Source: Rhizobium terrae (GTDB lineage Bacteria > Pseudomonadota > Alphaproteobacteria > Rhizobiales > Rhizobiaceae). From it: DNA of 54,909 nt. Under the pieces are notes generated by a model. It was not told the origin of the DNA and searched no databases. It was given only the letters and a program-made list of their open reading frames with translations. A program made the translations under genes and the position numbers. Positions 42,343 to 51,964 of this stretch are shown piece after piece. Every line of letters begins with the position of its first letter. The stretch's first letter is position 1. The DNA lies in contig NZ_QJKM01000001.1 in NCBI RefSeq assembly GCF_003425685.1, positions 1 to 54,909 on the forward strand. The letters run 5' to 3'.

Positions 42343-43377
42343 GTGACATTGAAGGCCGTTCTATGCGGATGCGGAGCCATGGCGCACGGCTGGGTGCGGG
42401 CGTTGAAGGCGACGCCGAGCCTCGCCGAGACCGTCGAGATCGCAGGGCTGGTCGATCTTGATGCCGGAGTTGCGCAGGCTCTCGCAGAGGCTTTCGACCT
42501 TACGGGCGCGCTTGTCGGGACTGATCTCGATGTGATGCTGGAAGAGACCAGGGCCGATCTTCTCTTCGACGTCGTCGTACCCGCTGCCCGCAAGGCCGTC
42601 GTTGCCGCAGGCCTCAAACGCGGCTGCCACGTGCTCAGCGAAAAGCCGATGGCCACCTCACTCGGTGAAGCGAGAGAGCTCATCGCACTTGCAAAAGAGG
42701 CGGGGCGGATCCATGCCGTCGTGCAGAACCGCCGCTTCATATCCGGCATTCGGCGGATGCGCCGCTTCGTCGAGAGCGGGGCGATCGGCGAACTGACCGG
42801 CGTTCACGCCGATTTCTTCATCGCCCCGCATTTCGGCGGCTTCCGGGAGCAGATGGACAACGTGCTTCTGCTCGACATGGCAATCCATACGTTTGACGCT
42901 GCCCGTTTCGTCAGCGGAAAGCACCCGCTGTCGGTCTATTGCCTTGAATCAAATCCGGCCGGTTCCTGGTATGCCCATGGCGCCTCGGCGAACGCGGTAT
43001 TCAAGTTTTCCGAAGATGTGGCCTTCACCTATCGCGGTTCCTGGTGCGCGGAAGGGCGCCGCACGAGCTGGGAAAGCGCCTGGCGGTTGGTCGGCTCCAA
43101 AGGCATGCTGACCTGGGACGGCGAGGAAATCTTCGAGGCGACAATTGCCGCCGAGGAGCAAGGGCTGTTGCGCGGTTACCGGCCGATCGATGTGCCGCCG
43201 GCTCCCCATGAGGCGGAGACACACGGCCATGCGAGCGTGATCGCTGACTTTCTCGACGCGATCCGTTCCGGTCGTTCGCCCGAAACAGCGGGCTTCGACA
43301 ACATCAAGAGTCTCGCCATGGTGTTCGGCGCTATCGAAAGCGCGCGCACCGGCCAGCCCGTCGCCATTCAAGCATGA
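42343..43377 (+). CDS. Gfo/Idh/MocA-family oxidoreductase
   Basis: An NAD(P)-dependent sugar or inositol dehydrogenase of about 344 residues. The Rossmann start is VLCGCGAMAHGWVRAL, the cofactor/substrate motif is HVLSEKPMATSLGEA (the EKP triad), and the C-terminal domain begins near 130. GTG at 42343 is chosen because GAGGAGG lies five bases before it; an ATG at 42307 would give a leader of only about 15 bases. The stop overlaps the next start by four bases. With the isomerase-like neighbour and sugar importer it probably oxidises the imported sugar or its acid. Confidence 0.87.
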   Translation: MTLKAVLCGCGAMAHGWVRALKATPSLAETVEIAGLVDLDAGVAQALAEAFDLTGALVGTDLDVMLEETRADLLFDVVVPAARKAVVAAGLKRGCHVLSEKPMATSLGEARELIALAKEAGRIHAVVQNRRFISGIRRMRRFVESGAIGELTGVHADFFIAPHFGGFREQMDNVLLLDMAIHTFDAARFVSGKHPLSVYCLESNPAGSWYAHGASANAVFKFSEDVAFTYRGSWCAEGRRTSWESAWRLVGSKGMLTWDGEEIFEATIAAEEQGLLRGYRPIDVPPAPHEAETHGHASVIADFLDAIRSGRSPETAGFDNIKSLAMVFGAIESARTGQPVAIQA

Positions 43378-44291
43378 GGATCGAGCGCATGAGCAACCCG
43401 GCAAAATCTATCCGCATCGGCACCATGATCCGGGCTACCAAGGGCGGCGCGGCCGAACGCATCGCCCAGATCGCGGACATGGGTTTTGAAAGCTTTCAGC
43501 CTTTCTTCTGGCAGACGACCAACGGCCAGGATCTGGCGGAGCTCGGCAAGCGCTGCCGCGACGCCACCGGCGATCGCGACATCACCATCCAGGCGCTCGG
43601 CATGTTCGGCAATCCGCTGGAAGAGACGGATATCGACCTGCAGACGCTGCAGGGCTGGAAGGATTGCATCGACAATGCCCATCATTTCGGCGCTACCTGC
43701 GTTGCAGGCTTCACCGGAAGATTGCGAGGACGGCCCATACCGGAAAGCCTGCCGCGCTATCGGCAGGTCTGGAGCGAGCTCGCAAAGCGCGCAGCAGACA
43801 AGGGCGTCAAGATCGCCTTCGAGAACTGCGCGATGGACGGCAACTGGCAGACCGGCGACTGGAACATCGCCCACAACCCGGATGCCTGGGAGCTGATCTT
43901 CAACGAGACGCCGGACGACCATATCGGCCTCGAATGGGAGCCGTGCCATCAGATGGTCTATCTGATCGAGCCTCTGCCGCAGATTCGCAAATGGGCATCG
44001 AAGATTTTTCACGTGCACGGCAAGGATGCAACGATCCGCCGTGACGTCATCCGCGAGCATGGCATTTTCGGCAAGCATCCGTTCGTCTTCATGCGGACGC
44101 CGGGTTTCGGCGACACCAACTGGACCGACGTCATCTCCGAACTCAGGCTCGCGGGCTGGTCGGGTTCGATCGATATCGAGGGATGGCACGATCCCGTCTA
44201 TCGGGACGAGTTCGAAATGACCGGCCAGGTTCACGCACTGAATTATCTGAAATCCTGCCGGGGCGGCGATTTCGTGGCTGATCCCGTCTGA
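43374..44291 (+). CDS. Sugar phosphate isomerase/epimerase family protein
   Basis: A TIM-barrel enzyme of the xylose-isomerase-like/AP-endonuclease-2 fold, 305 residues. Visible metal-site blocks are [11 protein letters not shown] (Glu), [12 protein letters not shown] (Glu and His), [10 protein letters not shown] (His) and [13 protein letters not shown] (Glu). Such enzymes interconvert keto and aldo sugars or act on inositol derivatives. It is coupled to the oxidoreductase by an ATGA overlap; a second ATG 15 bases in is possible. Confidence 0.85.
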   Translation: MRIERMSNPAKSIRIGTMIRATKGGAAERIAQIADMGFESFQPFFWQTTNGQDLAELGKRCRDATGDRDITIQALGMFGNPLEETDIDLQTLQGWKDCIDNAHHFGATCVAGFTGRLRGRPIPESLPRYRQVWSELAKRAADKGVKIAFENCAMDGNWQTGDWNIAHNPDAWELIFNETPDDHIGLEWEPCHQMVYLIEPLPQIRKWASKIFHVHGKDATIRRDVIREHGIFGKHPFVFMRTPGFGDTNWTDVISELRLAGWSGSIDIEGWHDPVYRDEFEMTGQVHALNYLKSCRGGDFVADPV

Positions 44292-44356
44292 TGCAACCGC
44301 TCGTTCGTGTGACCTGGAGGAGGCCGCATGGCGAGCATAACCTGAAGGAGGAGAGC

Positions 44357-45589
44357 ATGGGTATTCGCAAATTGGCCGTGATCGGCGCGCTCGCACTCGC
44401 CAGCGTATCGGCGCTTTATACCTCGGCCCGTGCCGAGGATGTAAAAATCACCGTCTGGTCGCTTGACCGCGACATTCAGCCGGCCCCGAACCTTATCAAG
44501 GACTTCAACAATCTGAAGACCGGAATTACGGTCGAATACCGCCAGATCCAGTTCGACGACGTGGTGAGCGAGGCGATGCGCGCCTATTCGACCGGCCAGG
44601 CGCCGGATATCATTGCCGTCGACAATCCGGAACATGCGCTGTTTTCGTCACGCGGTGCGTTCCTCGACCTGACGGACATGATCGCGCAGTCGAGCGTCGT
44701 GAAGCCGGCCAACTATTATCCCGGCCCGCTGAAATCGGTGATGTGGAAGGATCGCTATTTCGGCGTGCCGAAGGCGACGAATACCATCGCGCTCTACTAC
44801 AACAAGGACATGTTCAAGGCGAAAGGGCTCGACCCTGCCAAACCGCCGCAGACTTGGGCCGAGCTGGTCGATACGGCCCGCAAGCTCACGGATCCGGCAA
44901 AGAACGTCTACGGCATTACCTTTTCCGCCAAGGCGAACGAGGAGGGGACCTTCCAGTTCCTGCCCTGGGCGCAGATGGGCGGCGGAGGCTATGACAAGAT
45001 CAACACGCCCGGTGCCGTGAAAGCGCTCCAAACCTGGAAGATGATTATCGACGAGAAGCTGGCGTCTCGCGATACGCTCACCCGCAGCCAGTGGGATTCG
45101 ACCGGAACCTTCAATTCGGGCAATGCGGCCATGGCGATTTCCGGGCCCTGGGAGCTGGACCGGATGGTGAAGGAGGCCAAGTTTGAATGGGGCGTCGCGC
45201 TGCTGCCGCTTCCGGAAGCCGGCGCGAAGCGCTCGTCTGCCATGGGCGACTTCAACTGGGCGATCTTTGCCAATACCAAGCATCCGAAGGAAGCCTTCAA
45301 GGTGCTGGAATATTTCGTCTCCCAGGACAATCGGATGTTCAAGGATTTCGGTCAGCTTCCGGCGCGTTCCGATCTTGCCATCCCGCCCACCGGCCAGCCG
45401 CTGAAGGATGCTGGCCTGAAGGTCTTTCAGGAACAGCTGAAATATGCCCAGCCGCGCGGGCCGCATCCCGCCTGGCCAAAGATCTCGAAGGCGATCCAGG
45501 ATGCCATCCAGGCCGCCCTGACCGGCCAGATGAGCGCCCAGGAGGCTCTCGATCAGGCCGACAAGAAGATCAAGGCCGTGCTTGGGTAA
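44357..45589 (+). CDS. Sugar ABC importer substrate-binding protein, family 1
   Basis: A periplasmic binding protein of 410 residues with a signal peptide ([19 protein letters not shown], cut after SARA). The mature family-1 fold includes [28 protein letters not shown]-type and [17 protein letters not shown] segments. The ATG at 44357 follows GGAGG with five-base spacing. It delivers ligand to the permeases at 45705-47431. The ligand is probably a mono- or disaccharide or sugar acid. Confidence 0.92.
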   Translation: MGIRKLAVIGALALASVSALYTSARAEDVKITVWSLDRDIQPAPNLIKDFNNLKTGITVEYRQIQFDDVVSEAMRAYSTGQAPDIIAVDNPEHALFSSRGAFLDLTDMIAQSSVVKPANYYPGPLKSVMWKDRYFGVPKATNTIALYYNKDMFKAKGLDPAKPPQTWAELVDTARKLTDPAKNVYGITFSAKANEEGTFQFLPWAQMGGGGYDKINTPGAVKALQTWKMIIDEKLASRDTLTRSQWDSTGTFNSGNAAMAISGPWELDRMVKEAKFEWGVALLPLPEAGAKRSSAMGDFNWAIFANTKHPKEAFKVLEYFVSQDNRMFKDFGQLPARSDLAIPPTGQPLKDAGLKVFQEQLKYAQPRGPHPAWPKISKAIQDAIQAALTGQMSAQEALDQADKKIKAVLG

Positions 45590-45704
45590 GCCATCGAGCC
45601 GGCTTGTTGTGAGGCAGGCCGGCATCTAGCCTCTCCTCCCGGCCGGGGTCGTTGCGCTTGCCGCGCGGCTCCGGACCGGAAGGCGGCGCCGATCCGGAGG
45701 TTTC

Positions 45705-46607
45705 ATGAGAAGATTGCTTCTTTCCATCCGCGACGGGCGTGGTTTCGATATCGGCCTCGTCTCCGTGCCGCTTGCCTTCCTGTTCGCAATGGCCGGCCTG
45801 CCACTCATCTACAACATCGTGATGAGCTTTCAGGAAGTGGACATGTTCAGCTTGGGCACCTTCGCGCGGCCGTTCGTCGGCTTCAGGAACTACGCCACCC
45901 TTTTCTCGCTGCCCGAGACCTGGCCGATCCTCGGAAATACGGCGATCTTCGTGGTCGCATCGATCGCCGGACAATTTACCATCGGTTTCGCGCTGGCGCT
46001 CTTCTTCTGGACCGGTTTTCCCGGCTCGTCATGGCTGCGCGGATTGTTTCTCGTTTCCTGGGTCATGCCGGGCCTGGTCGTCGGCGCCATCTGGAATTGG
46101 ATCCTTTCCGGCGACTTCGGCGTGCTGAATTATATCCTCCGGGAGTCGGGGCTCGTTTCCGGCAATATCTTCTGGCGCTCCGATCCCGACTTTTCACTTT
46201 GGGCCGTGGTCATCGCCAATATCTGGCTCGGCATTTCCTTCAACATGATCCTGCTTTCAGTCGGCTTGTCGGCCATCCCCCAGGACCTTTACGAGGCGGC
46301 TGAGCTCGATGGCGCCAATGTCATGCAGCGGTTCTACACTATCACCCTGCCGATGATGCGCTCCACGATCGGCGCGATCATCGCGCTCGGGCTGATTTTC
46401 ACCCTGCAGCAGTTCGACCTCTTCGCCGCGATCACCGCCGGCGGTCCCAACAATTCGTCCAACGTCGCGCAATATTGGGCCTGGGATATGTCCTTTAGAC
46501 AGTATGACTTTGCGCAAGGGGCGACGATCTCCGTCATCATGATCGTCTTCGTGATGATCGCGTCCGTCGTCTATGTCCGCTCGACGCGGCATGAGGTGCG
46601 CGGATGA
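45705..46607 (+). CDS. Sugar ABC importer permease (MalF-like)
   Basis: Inner-membrane permease of 300 residues with six helices; the ATPase contact loop is DLYEAAELDGANVMQRFYTI. GGAGG is four bases before the ATG. The 115-bp gap after the binding protein holds GC-rich inverted segments (near 45596-45630) that may reduce transcript reaching the permeases. The stop overlaps the next start by four bases. Confidence 0.92.
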   Translation: MRRLLLSIRDGRGFDIGLVSVPLAFLFAMAGLPLIYNIVMSFQEVDMFSLGTFARPFVGFRNYATLFSLPETWPILGNTAIFVVASIAGQFTIGFALALFFWTGFPGSSWLRGLFLVSWVMPGLVVGAIWNWILSGDFGVLNYILRESGLVSGNIFWRSDPDFSLWAVVIANIWLGISFNMILLSVGLSAIPQDLYEAAELDGANVMQRFYTITLPMMRSTIGAIIALGLIFTLQQFDLFAAITAGGPNNSSNVAQYWAWDMSFRQYDFAQGATISVIMIVFVMIASVVYVRSTRHEVRG

Positions 46608-47431
46608 GCCTTGCCTTGCGCGACAAGTTCATGCTGGTGGTCGCGGTTCTGCTGGCGGCGGTCTACCTCTTTCCACTCTACTGGATGTATGTGACGGCCA
46701 TCAAGACAGGGTCTGCGATGTTCGCCTCGCCGCCGTCTTTCTGGCCCTCCGATCCGCAATGGGGGATTTACGGTTCCGTCTGGGAAAGCCGCAATGTCGG
46801 CCGGTATCTCTGGAATTCCCTTATCATCGCTTCCGGCGCCGTCTCGCTGATCGTCATCCTCGGCACGGGTTGCGCCTACGTGCTGGCGCGCTATCGCAAC
46901 GTCTGGGTGGATATCGGCCTGTTCCTCATTCTCATGCTGCAGGTCCTGCCGGCTTCGCTGATGATCACGCCGATCTTCGTCGGCTTTTCGCAGCTCGGTT
47001 TGTTGGATTACCCCCGTGTCGCCGTCATCCTGGCGATCGCGGCCAAAAGCATGCCCTTCTTTGTGGTGCTGGTCAGGGCGACCTTCATGAGCGTGCCGAT
47101 GGAACTGGAAGAGGCGGCGCTGGTCGACGGCAATTCCCGCTTCGGCGCTTTCTTTCACATCGTCCTGCCGCTTGCCCGCAACGGTATTCTGGTCAGCGCC
47201 ATCCTGATCTTCATGCAAGCCTTCGGTGAATTCGTCTATTCGAAATCGATGATCCAGGCGATCGAATACCAGCCGGCGAGCGTCGGGCTCAATTCCTTCA
47301 TGGGACCGAACACCAACGAATGGAACAACATCATGGCCTATGCCGCAATGTATGTGACGCCGATCCTTGCCATCTTCGTCCTCTTGCAACGCCGGATCGT
47401 TTCCGGCTTGACGTCCGGAGCCCTCAAATGA
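46604..47431 (+). CDS. Sugar ABC importer permease (MalG-like)
   Basis: Second permease, 275 residues, with the family N-terminus (VYLFPLYWMYVTAIKTG) and contact loop VPMELEEAALVDGNSRFGAF. Coupled by four-base overlaps to the MalF-like gene before it and the ATPase gene after it. Confidence 0.92.
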   Translation: MSLALRDKFMLVVAVLLAAVYLFPLYWMYVTAIKTGSAMFASPPSFWPSDPQWGIYGSVWESRNVGRYLWNSLIIASGAVSLIVILGTGCAYVLARYRNVWVDIGLFLILMLQVLPASLMITPIFVGFSQLGLLDYPRVAVILAIAAKSMPFFVVLVRATFMSVPMELEEAALVDGNSRFGAFFHIVLPLARNGILVSAILIFMQAFGEFVYSKSMIQAIEYQPASVGLNSFMGPNTNEWNNIMAYAAMYVTPILAIFVLLQRRIVSGLTSGALK

Positions 47432-48501
47432 CCATGCATCAGATCGAACTTTCGGGGGTGAACAAGTATTACGGAGCCTATCATGCGCTGCGGGACATCG
47501 ACCTGAAGATCCGCAAAGGCTCATTCGTCGCTCTCGTCGGCCCCTCCGGTTGCGGAAAATCCACGCTGCTGCGTTCGCTCGCCGGGCTAGAATCCATCTC
47601 CGCCGGAGACTTGGTCATCGCCGGCGCCCGGATGAACGGCGTTCCGCCCCGCAAGCGGGACCTTGCCATGGTCTTCCAGTCCTACGCGCTGTACCCGCAC
47701 ATGACGGTCGAAGAAAACCTGACCTATAGCCTGCGGATGCGCGGTGTCGGCAAGGCGGAGGCCAGGCGCAAAGCACAGGAGGTGGCCGCCACGACCGGGC
47801 TTTCAAACCTTCTTGGGCGTTATCCGCGCGAACTCTCGGGTGGCCAACGCCAGCGTGTAGCGATGAGCCGGGCAATCATCCGCAACCCGAAGGCCTTTCT
47901 GTTCGACGAGCCGCTGTCCAATCTCGATGCCGCCTTGCGTGTCCATATGCGCAAGGAAATCCGCGCGCTGCATGACCGGCTGGGGGCGACATCCGTCTAT
48001 GTCACGCATGACCAGATCGAAGCGATGACCATGGCCGATCATGTGGTGGTCATGCGCCAAGGCGTCATCGAGCAACAGGGCGCGCCGCTTGAACTCTATG
48101 ACCGGCCGGCAAACCAGTTCGTGGCGGGATTTATCGGTTCGCCGGCCATGAATTTCGTACCTGCTCAGGTGGGAGCGGACGGGCGCTCCGTTGTCCTCGA
48201 TCTGGGTACGCCTCATATCGTGGCGTTGACGAAATCCGTTGAGGCCCGTCGTACGTTGATTGTGGGAATCCGCCCCGAGCACCTTCAGCTTGCAAGCGAG
48301 ATGGATACGGCGCTCCGCTTGCCGGTCGGAAATGTCGAAAGCACCGGCGCAGCTACTTACGTCACCACCGCGACGCAACCGGAACTGATCATCGTGCTGA
48401 ACAACCGCGTGTCAATTCGCCGTGGAGAGACGCTTCCGCTTCATCTCGATCCAACTCACCTGCATCTTTTCGATAAGGAAACACAGATACGTTTGGTATG
48501 A
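47428..48501 (+). CDS. Sugar ABC importer ATPase (MalK/UgpC-like)
   Basis: ATP-hydrolysing subunit, 357 residues: Walker A GPSGCGKST (about 37-45), Q-loop AMVFQSYALYPHM, signature LSGGQRQRVAMSRAI and Walker B FLFDEPLSNLDAALR. A C-terminal TOBE regulatory domain spans about 240-357 (GIRPEHLQLASE). The ATG at 47428 overlaps the permease stop; the frame runs open upstream but has no start with a site. Last gene of the operon, converging on the dehydratase pseudogene. Confidence 0.92.
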   Translation: MTMHQIELSGVNKYYGAYHALRDIDLKIRKGSFVALVGPSGCGKSTLLRSLAGLESISAGDLVIAGARMNGVPPRKRDLAMVFQSYALYPHMTVEENLTYSLRMRGVGKAEARRKAQEVAATTGLSNLLGRYPRELSGGQRQRVAMSRAIIRNPKAFLFDEPLSNLDAALRVHMRKEIRALHDRLGATSVYVTHDQIEAMTMADHVVVMRQGVIEQQGAPLELYDRPANQFVAGFIGSPAMNFVPAQVGADGRSVVLDLGTPHIVALTKSVEARRTLIVGIRPEHLQLASEMDTALRLPVGNVESTGAATYVTTATQPELIIVLNNRVSIRRGETLPLHLDPTHLHLFDKETQIRLV

Positions 48502-48559
48502 ATTGTTCAGCTACCTTCGCAGAGAAGGTCACGGCAAACGGCTATATTCCGCCATCACT

Positions 48560-49472
48560 TCACTGCCTTGCCTCCGCCGAAAGGCGTCTCATTACCTCGG
48601 CAAGCTGTGCCCGGTCTTCCGGGTCGAGCCGCGGCAGGCCCGGAATGCGCACCTCCCCGACGGTAAGACCGGTTATCAAGGCGAATGCTTCCTTCACGAC
48701 GGTGACGTTTGCGCCGTTGCGATATTTGGTGCGCATCCGTTCGAATGGCTCGATGATCGCGACGATGCGGCGCGCCTCTGCAAAATCGCCGGCTTCCAGA
48801 GCCGCATGCACCGCGAGCGAGAAATGCGGCGCGACATTGACGAGGCCAGAGGTGAAGCCGCGGGCGCCGGCAGCGGCGAAGGAGGGCGCCCAGCTTTCCG
48901 CCAGGCCGCAGACGAACAATGCATGGTTCGGGTCAGAAGCGGTGATCGATCGGGACAGAAGCAGGATGTCGGTCGTCGCGAACTTTATGCCGGCGATGTT
49001 CGGGTGGCCTGCGAGCCTCAGCATGTCGTCGACGGTGAAGCCGTCGGCGCGCACATAGGCGACTATCGGCAGCGGCGAGGTTTCTGCCAGGCGGCGGAAA
49101 TAGTCGATCTGCGCGGCGGGTGCGGCGAAGGGATCGACTGGCTGATGGGACATGACGGCGGAAGCGCCCATTGTCTTGGCCGCTTTCGCCATGCCGATCG
49201 CTTCGCGGAGCGACCGGCCAACGGCAGCGGTCACCGGTGCCCGCCCGTCAACGCCTGCAATTGCCGCTTCGGTAACCCTTGCAATTTCGGCAAGGGTAAG
49301 CGTAGAACTCTCCGGTATTGCCGGCTGCAACGATGTTGTGGATGCCGGCTTCCGCCACGCGGGCATAGATGGTGCGGGTCGTGACGGCATCGACTTCACC
49401 GTCCTTGTCGTAGGCGGTGATCGGAACGCCGGAAATTCCAGTCAACGTCTTTCGGAAATCCTGGATATTCAT
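48560..49472 (-). pseudogene. DHDPS-family dehydratase/aldolase (KdgD-like), one-base frameshift
   Basis: A lyase of the dihydrodipicolinate synthase family; in uronate pathways such enzymes convert keto-deoxy sugar acids to ketoglutarate semialdehyde. The start MNIQDFRKTLTGISGVPITA at 49472 runs in one frame to NTGEFYA. The rest (LTLAEIARVTEAAIAGVDGR onward, with PIVAYVRADGF and the Schiff-base Lys region AGIKFATTDI) is in another frame. Inserting one base near 49298-49303 (within GCTTACC) would restore GEFYALTLAEIA. The assembled length would be about 303 residues, normal for the family. Either a recent mutation or a sequencing error. It is the last gene of the uronate operon. Confidence 0.85.
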
Positions 49473-49484
49473 GTGACCTGCCCT

Positions 49485-50366
49485 TCAGATCGCGAAACGG
49501 TGTTCCGGCAGGCCGCGCACACCGGTCTCGAAAGCGTAGAGTGTGCCGTGCTCGAAAGTGCCGTTGTTGTCGGCCGAAAGCGTGGTGACGTAGATTGTGG
49601 AAAAATCCGGCCCGCCGAAACAGGGCATGCTTGGGCCCTTGGCCGGCATCCTGTAGGCCTCTATCACCTCGCCGCTGGGTGAAATCCGGTTGAGCCGGCC
49701 GCTCTGCTGTCCGGCGCTCCAGTAGAAGCCTTCGGCGTCCACCGCCGCGCCGTCCGGTCGTCCTTCCTCCGGCATGAAATCGTGCAGCCGTCGCGGTGCG
49801 CTCGTGACGCCTTGGTTCGGGTCGAAATCGAAGATTTGTGCGTAAAGGCCGCTGCTGTCGGAATGGTACATGGTGCGCCCGTCCGGGCTCCATGCGAGGC
49901 CGTTGGAGGTCATCAGATTGCCGTCGAGGACGGTTTCGAAGGAACCGTCCGGCTTCACCCGGTAGAGCCGGGCATTGCCTGTCTGCGGCACGCCCTCGTC
50001 ACGCGTGCCGACCCAGAAGCAGCCATCCGGGCCGGCCTTGCCGTCGTTCAGCCGGCTATCGGCGCGCCCATTGTCCGGGTTGCAGAGCAGCTTCATCGAA
50101 CCGGTCTTCGGGTTCAGGATGTGCACACCGCTTTCGAGAGCCACCGCGATATCGCCACCTTCGCAGAGCGCCAGGGAGCCGATTTTCACCGGCATTTCGA
50201 ACCTATTCACCTGGCCGCCGGCACGCAGACAGATCGCCGCCGGGGCGAGAATATCCACCAGCCAAAGATCGCCGGTGCGGTCGTCCCAGGTGGGGGATTC
50301 TCCGACCTTCAGAGGAAAGTCGATGACACGGCGCGTTTCGGGCGTAATGATCTTCGTGTCGCTCAT
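49485..50366 (-). CDS. SMP-30/gluconolactonase-family lactonase
   Basis: A six-bladed beta-propeller hydrolase of 293 residues that opens sugar lactones. Metal-site blocks are KVGESPTWDDRTGDLWLVD (Glu 23), SRLNDGKAGPDGCFWVGT, MTSNGLAWSPDGRTMYHSD and GRPDGAAVDAEGFYWSA (Asp). The start overlaps the uronate dehydrogenase stop by four bases, so the likely substrate is the aldarolactone made by that enzyme. Confidence 0.88.
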   Translation of the reverse strand: MSDTKIITPETRRVIDFPLKVGESPTWDDRTGDLWLVDILAPAAICLRAGGQVNRFEMPVKIGSLALCEGGDIAVALESGVHILNPKTGSMKLLCNPDNGRADSRLNDGKAGPDGCFWVGTRDEGVPQTGNARLYRVKPDGSFETVLDGNLMTSNGLAWSPDGRTMYHSDSSGLYAQIFDFDPNQGVTSAPRRLHDFMPEEGRPDGAAVDAEGFYWSAGQQSGRLNRISPSGEVIEAYRMPAKGPSMPCFGGPDFSTIYVTTLSADNNGTFEHGTLYAFETGVRGLPEHRFAI

Positions 50367-51193
50367 TGGAAGGCGTCCCTGGAAACAACCAGTCCGTTTT
50401 CGTCCCTCAGCCGGATAATCCCGTCATGGTCGCGATCGCAGAAGCCGCCGCCCTGGAAGAAGGCTGCGACAGGGCTCTCGACGATAGGCTCAGGGCGCAG
50501 ATGATCGCGCGTATAGTCCTGCGGCCGATAGCCCAGCCGTTCGGCAAGCTCGTCCCTCCACCAGCCCGCATCGGTACGCGACATGCCGTAGACCACGGCG
50601 GCTGCGATATCCGGATGGGTGAGGCCGATCTTTACCAGCTGGAAGAGATCACGGGCACTGATCCAGATAGCTGCAGCGCGTTCGCTGTTGGGATAGGGGC
50701 CCGCGTTACCGATGCGGATCGACAAAGTGCGGATGCCAGCCTTGTCGTAATAGAAGCCGGCGACCATTTCACCCCAGCATTTCGACAGGCCGTAACGGGT
50801 GTCGGGTCGGGGCACGTCGAGCGGCGTGATCGTCCGGGAGCGCGGGTAGAAGCCGGTCGCGTGGTTGCTGGAGGCGAAGACGACGCGGTTTGTGCCGTTC
50901 GCTCTCGCTGCTTCGTAGACGTTGTAAGTACCGAGAATGTTGGTCGGCAACATCTCGTCGATATCGAATTCCCGCGGCAGTCCGCCCAGATGGATAACAC
51001 TGTCCATGCCATCGAGCGCCACGCGCATTGCGCCGGCGTCGGCAAGGTCGCCTTCGAAAAAGCTTTCGTTCGTCGCGAGGTTCTGCGCCGGCTTGATGTC
51101 GATCAGCCTGATATGCTCCACCTCGGGGCGTAGAAAACCTCTAAGCTGCGTCGCGATGTTGCCGGCGCCGCCCGTTATCGCAATCCGTTTCAA
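50363..51193 (-). CDS. udh: Uronate dehydrogenase (NAD-dependent epimerase/dehydratase fold)
   Basis: A cytoplasmic short-chain dehydrogenase of 276 residues that oxidises galacturonate or glucuronate to the aldarolactone. It resembles Agrobacterium Udh along its length. The Rossmann motif is ITGGAGNIATQLRG; VIHLGGLPREFDIDEMLPTN, RVVFASSNHATGFYP and AGWWRDELAERLGYRP match Udh blocks. Catalytic Tyr 134 and Lys 138 lie in RYGLSKCWGE. It lies between the GntR regulator and the lactonase. Confidence 0.87.
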   Translation of the reverse strand: MKRIAITGGAGNIATQLRGFLRPEVEHIRLIDIKPAQNLATNESFFEGDLADAGAMRVALDGMDSVIHLGGLPREFDIDEMLPTNILGTYNVYEAARANGTNRVVFASSNHATGFYPRSRTITPLDVPRPDTRYGLSKCWGEMVAGFYYDKAGIRTLSIRIGNAGPYPNSERAAAIWISARDLFQLVKIGLTHPDIAAAVVYGMSRTDAGWWRDELAERLGYRPQDYTRDHLRPEPIVESPVAAFFQGGGFCDRDHDGIIRLRDENGLVVSRDAFQ

Positions 51194-51241
51194 TATCCCT
51201 CCTCGCGACGCCTCCCCGCGTCACACGAAATCGAAGGTCTC

Positions 51242-51964
51242 CTAACCTCCCACGCCCTGAAACATGCGAGCGCGCGCATTCAGAATATGGATCTTCATGG
51301 CGTCGTGGGCGGCCGCTTCCTGCCGCGCCAGGATCGCCTCGACTATGGCCTGATGTTCGTCCTGCACGATGCGCACATGCAGGGGTGTGCGCTTGAGGCT
51401 GAGGCTGCGGGTCAGCGACATGCCTATCGTAAAATGTGGCCGGAACCAGTCGCGGACCGTGACGTGGAACTGATTGCCGCTCGCAGCCGCGATCGCGTCG
51501 TGAAGTTCCTGATCCTCTTCGGCACCGAGTTCTCCGATATCGAGACAGCGTTCCAGAGCGGCAAGCTTTGTAAGGATGCGAATGCGGTCATGGGCCTGCC
51601 AGTTGCGGGCCGCCAGTTCGGCAGCCTCGGCCTCCAGGCCGGCCCGGAATTCGAAAAATCGTTGCACGTCGGCCAGTGAGCCGACCGGCACATGCTTCAG
51701 GACGGAGGAGTCCGGACGCTGCCGCACATAGGAGCCGGAGCCCTTGCGCGAGACGATTAGCTGGTCGGTGCGTAACCGCTCCAGCGCTTCGCGTACCACC
51801 GGCCGTGAGGCGCCGAACATCACCGCGAGATTGGGTTCCGAGGGAAGCCGTTCGTTGACGGGAAAACGGCCGTCCGCGATCATGCCCACGATTTTTTCGT
51901 AGATGATGTCGCTGAAACGAGGCTCCGCCTTGGTGGCCGCTATCACGCCGGATTGGTCCATCAA
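51242..51964 (-). CDS. GntR-family regulator (FadR/FCD subfamily)
   Basis: A 240-residue regulator. The winged helix-turn-helix covers about 17-80 (FSDIIYEKIVGMIADGRFPV, LPSEPNLAVMFGASRPVVRE, SRKGSGSYVRQ). The all-helical FCD effector domain spans about 95-230, with EEDQELHDAIAAASGN carrying likely metal or effector-binding Asp and His. It overlaps the RraA-like gene by four bases and probably represses the uronate operon, with a sugar acid as inducer. Confidence 0.9.
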   Translation of the reverse strand: MMDQSGVIAATKAEPRFSDIIYEKIVGMIADGRFPVNERLPSEPNLAVMFGASRPVVREALERLRTDQLIVSRKGSGSYVRQRPDSSVLKHVPVGSLADVQRFFEFRAGLEAEAAELAARNWQAHDRIRILTKLAALERCLDIGELGAEEDQELHDAIAAASGNQFHVTVRDWFRPHFTIGMSLTRSLSLKRTPLHVRIVQDEHQAIVEAILARQEAAAHDAMKIHILNARARMFQGVGG

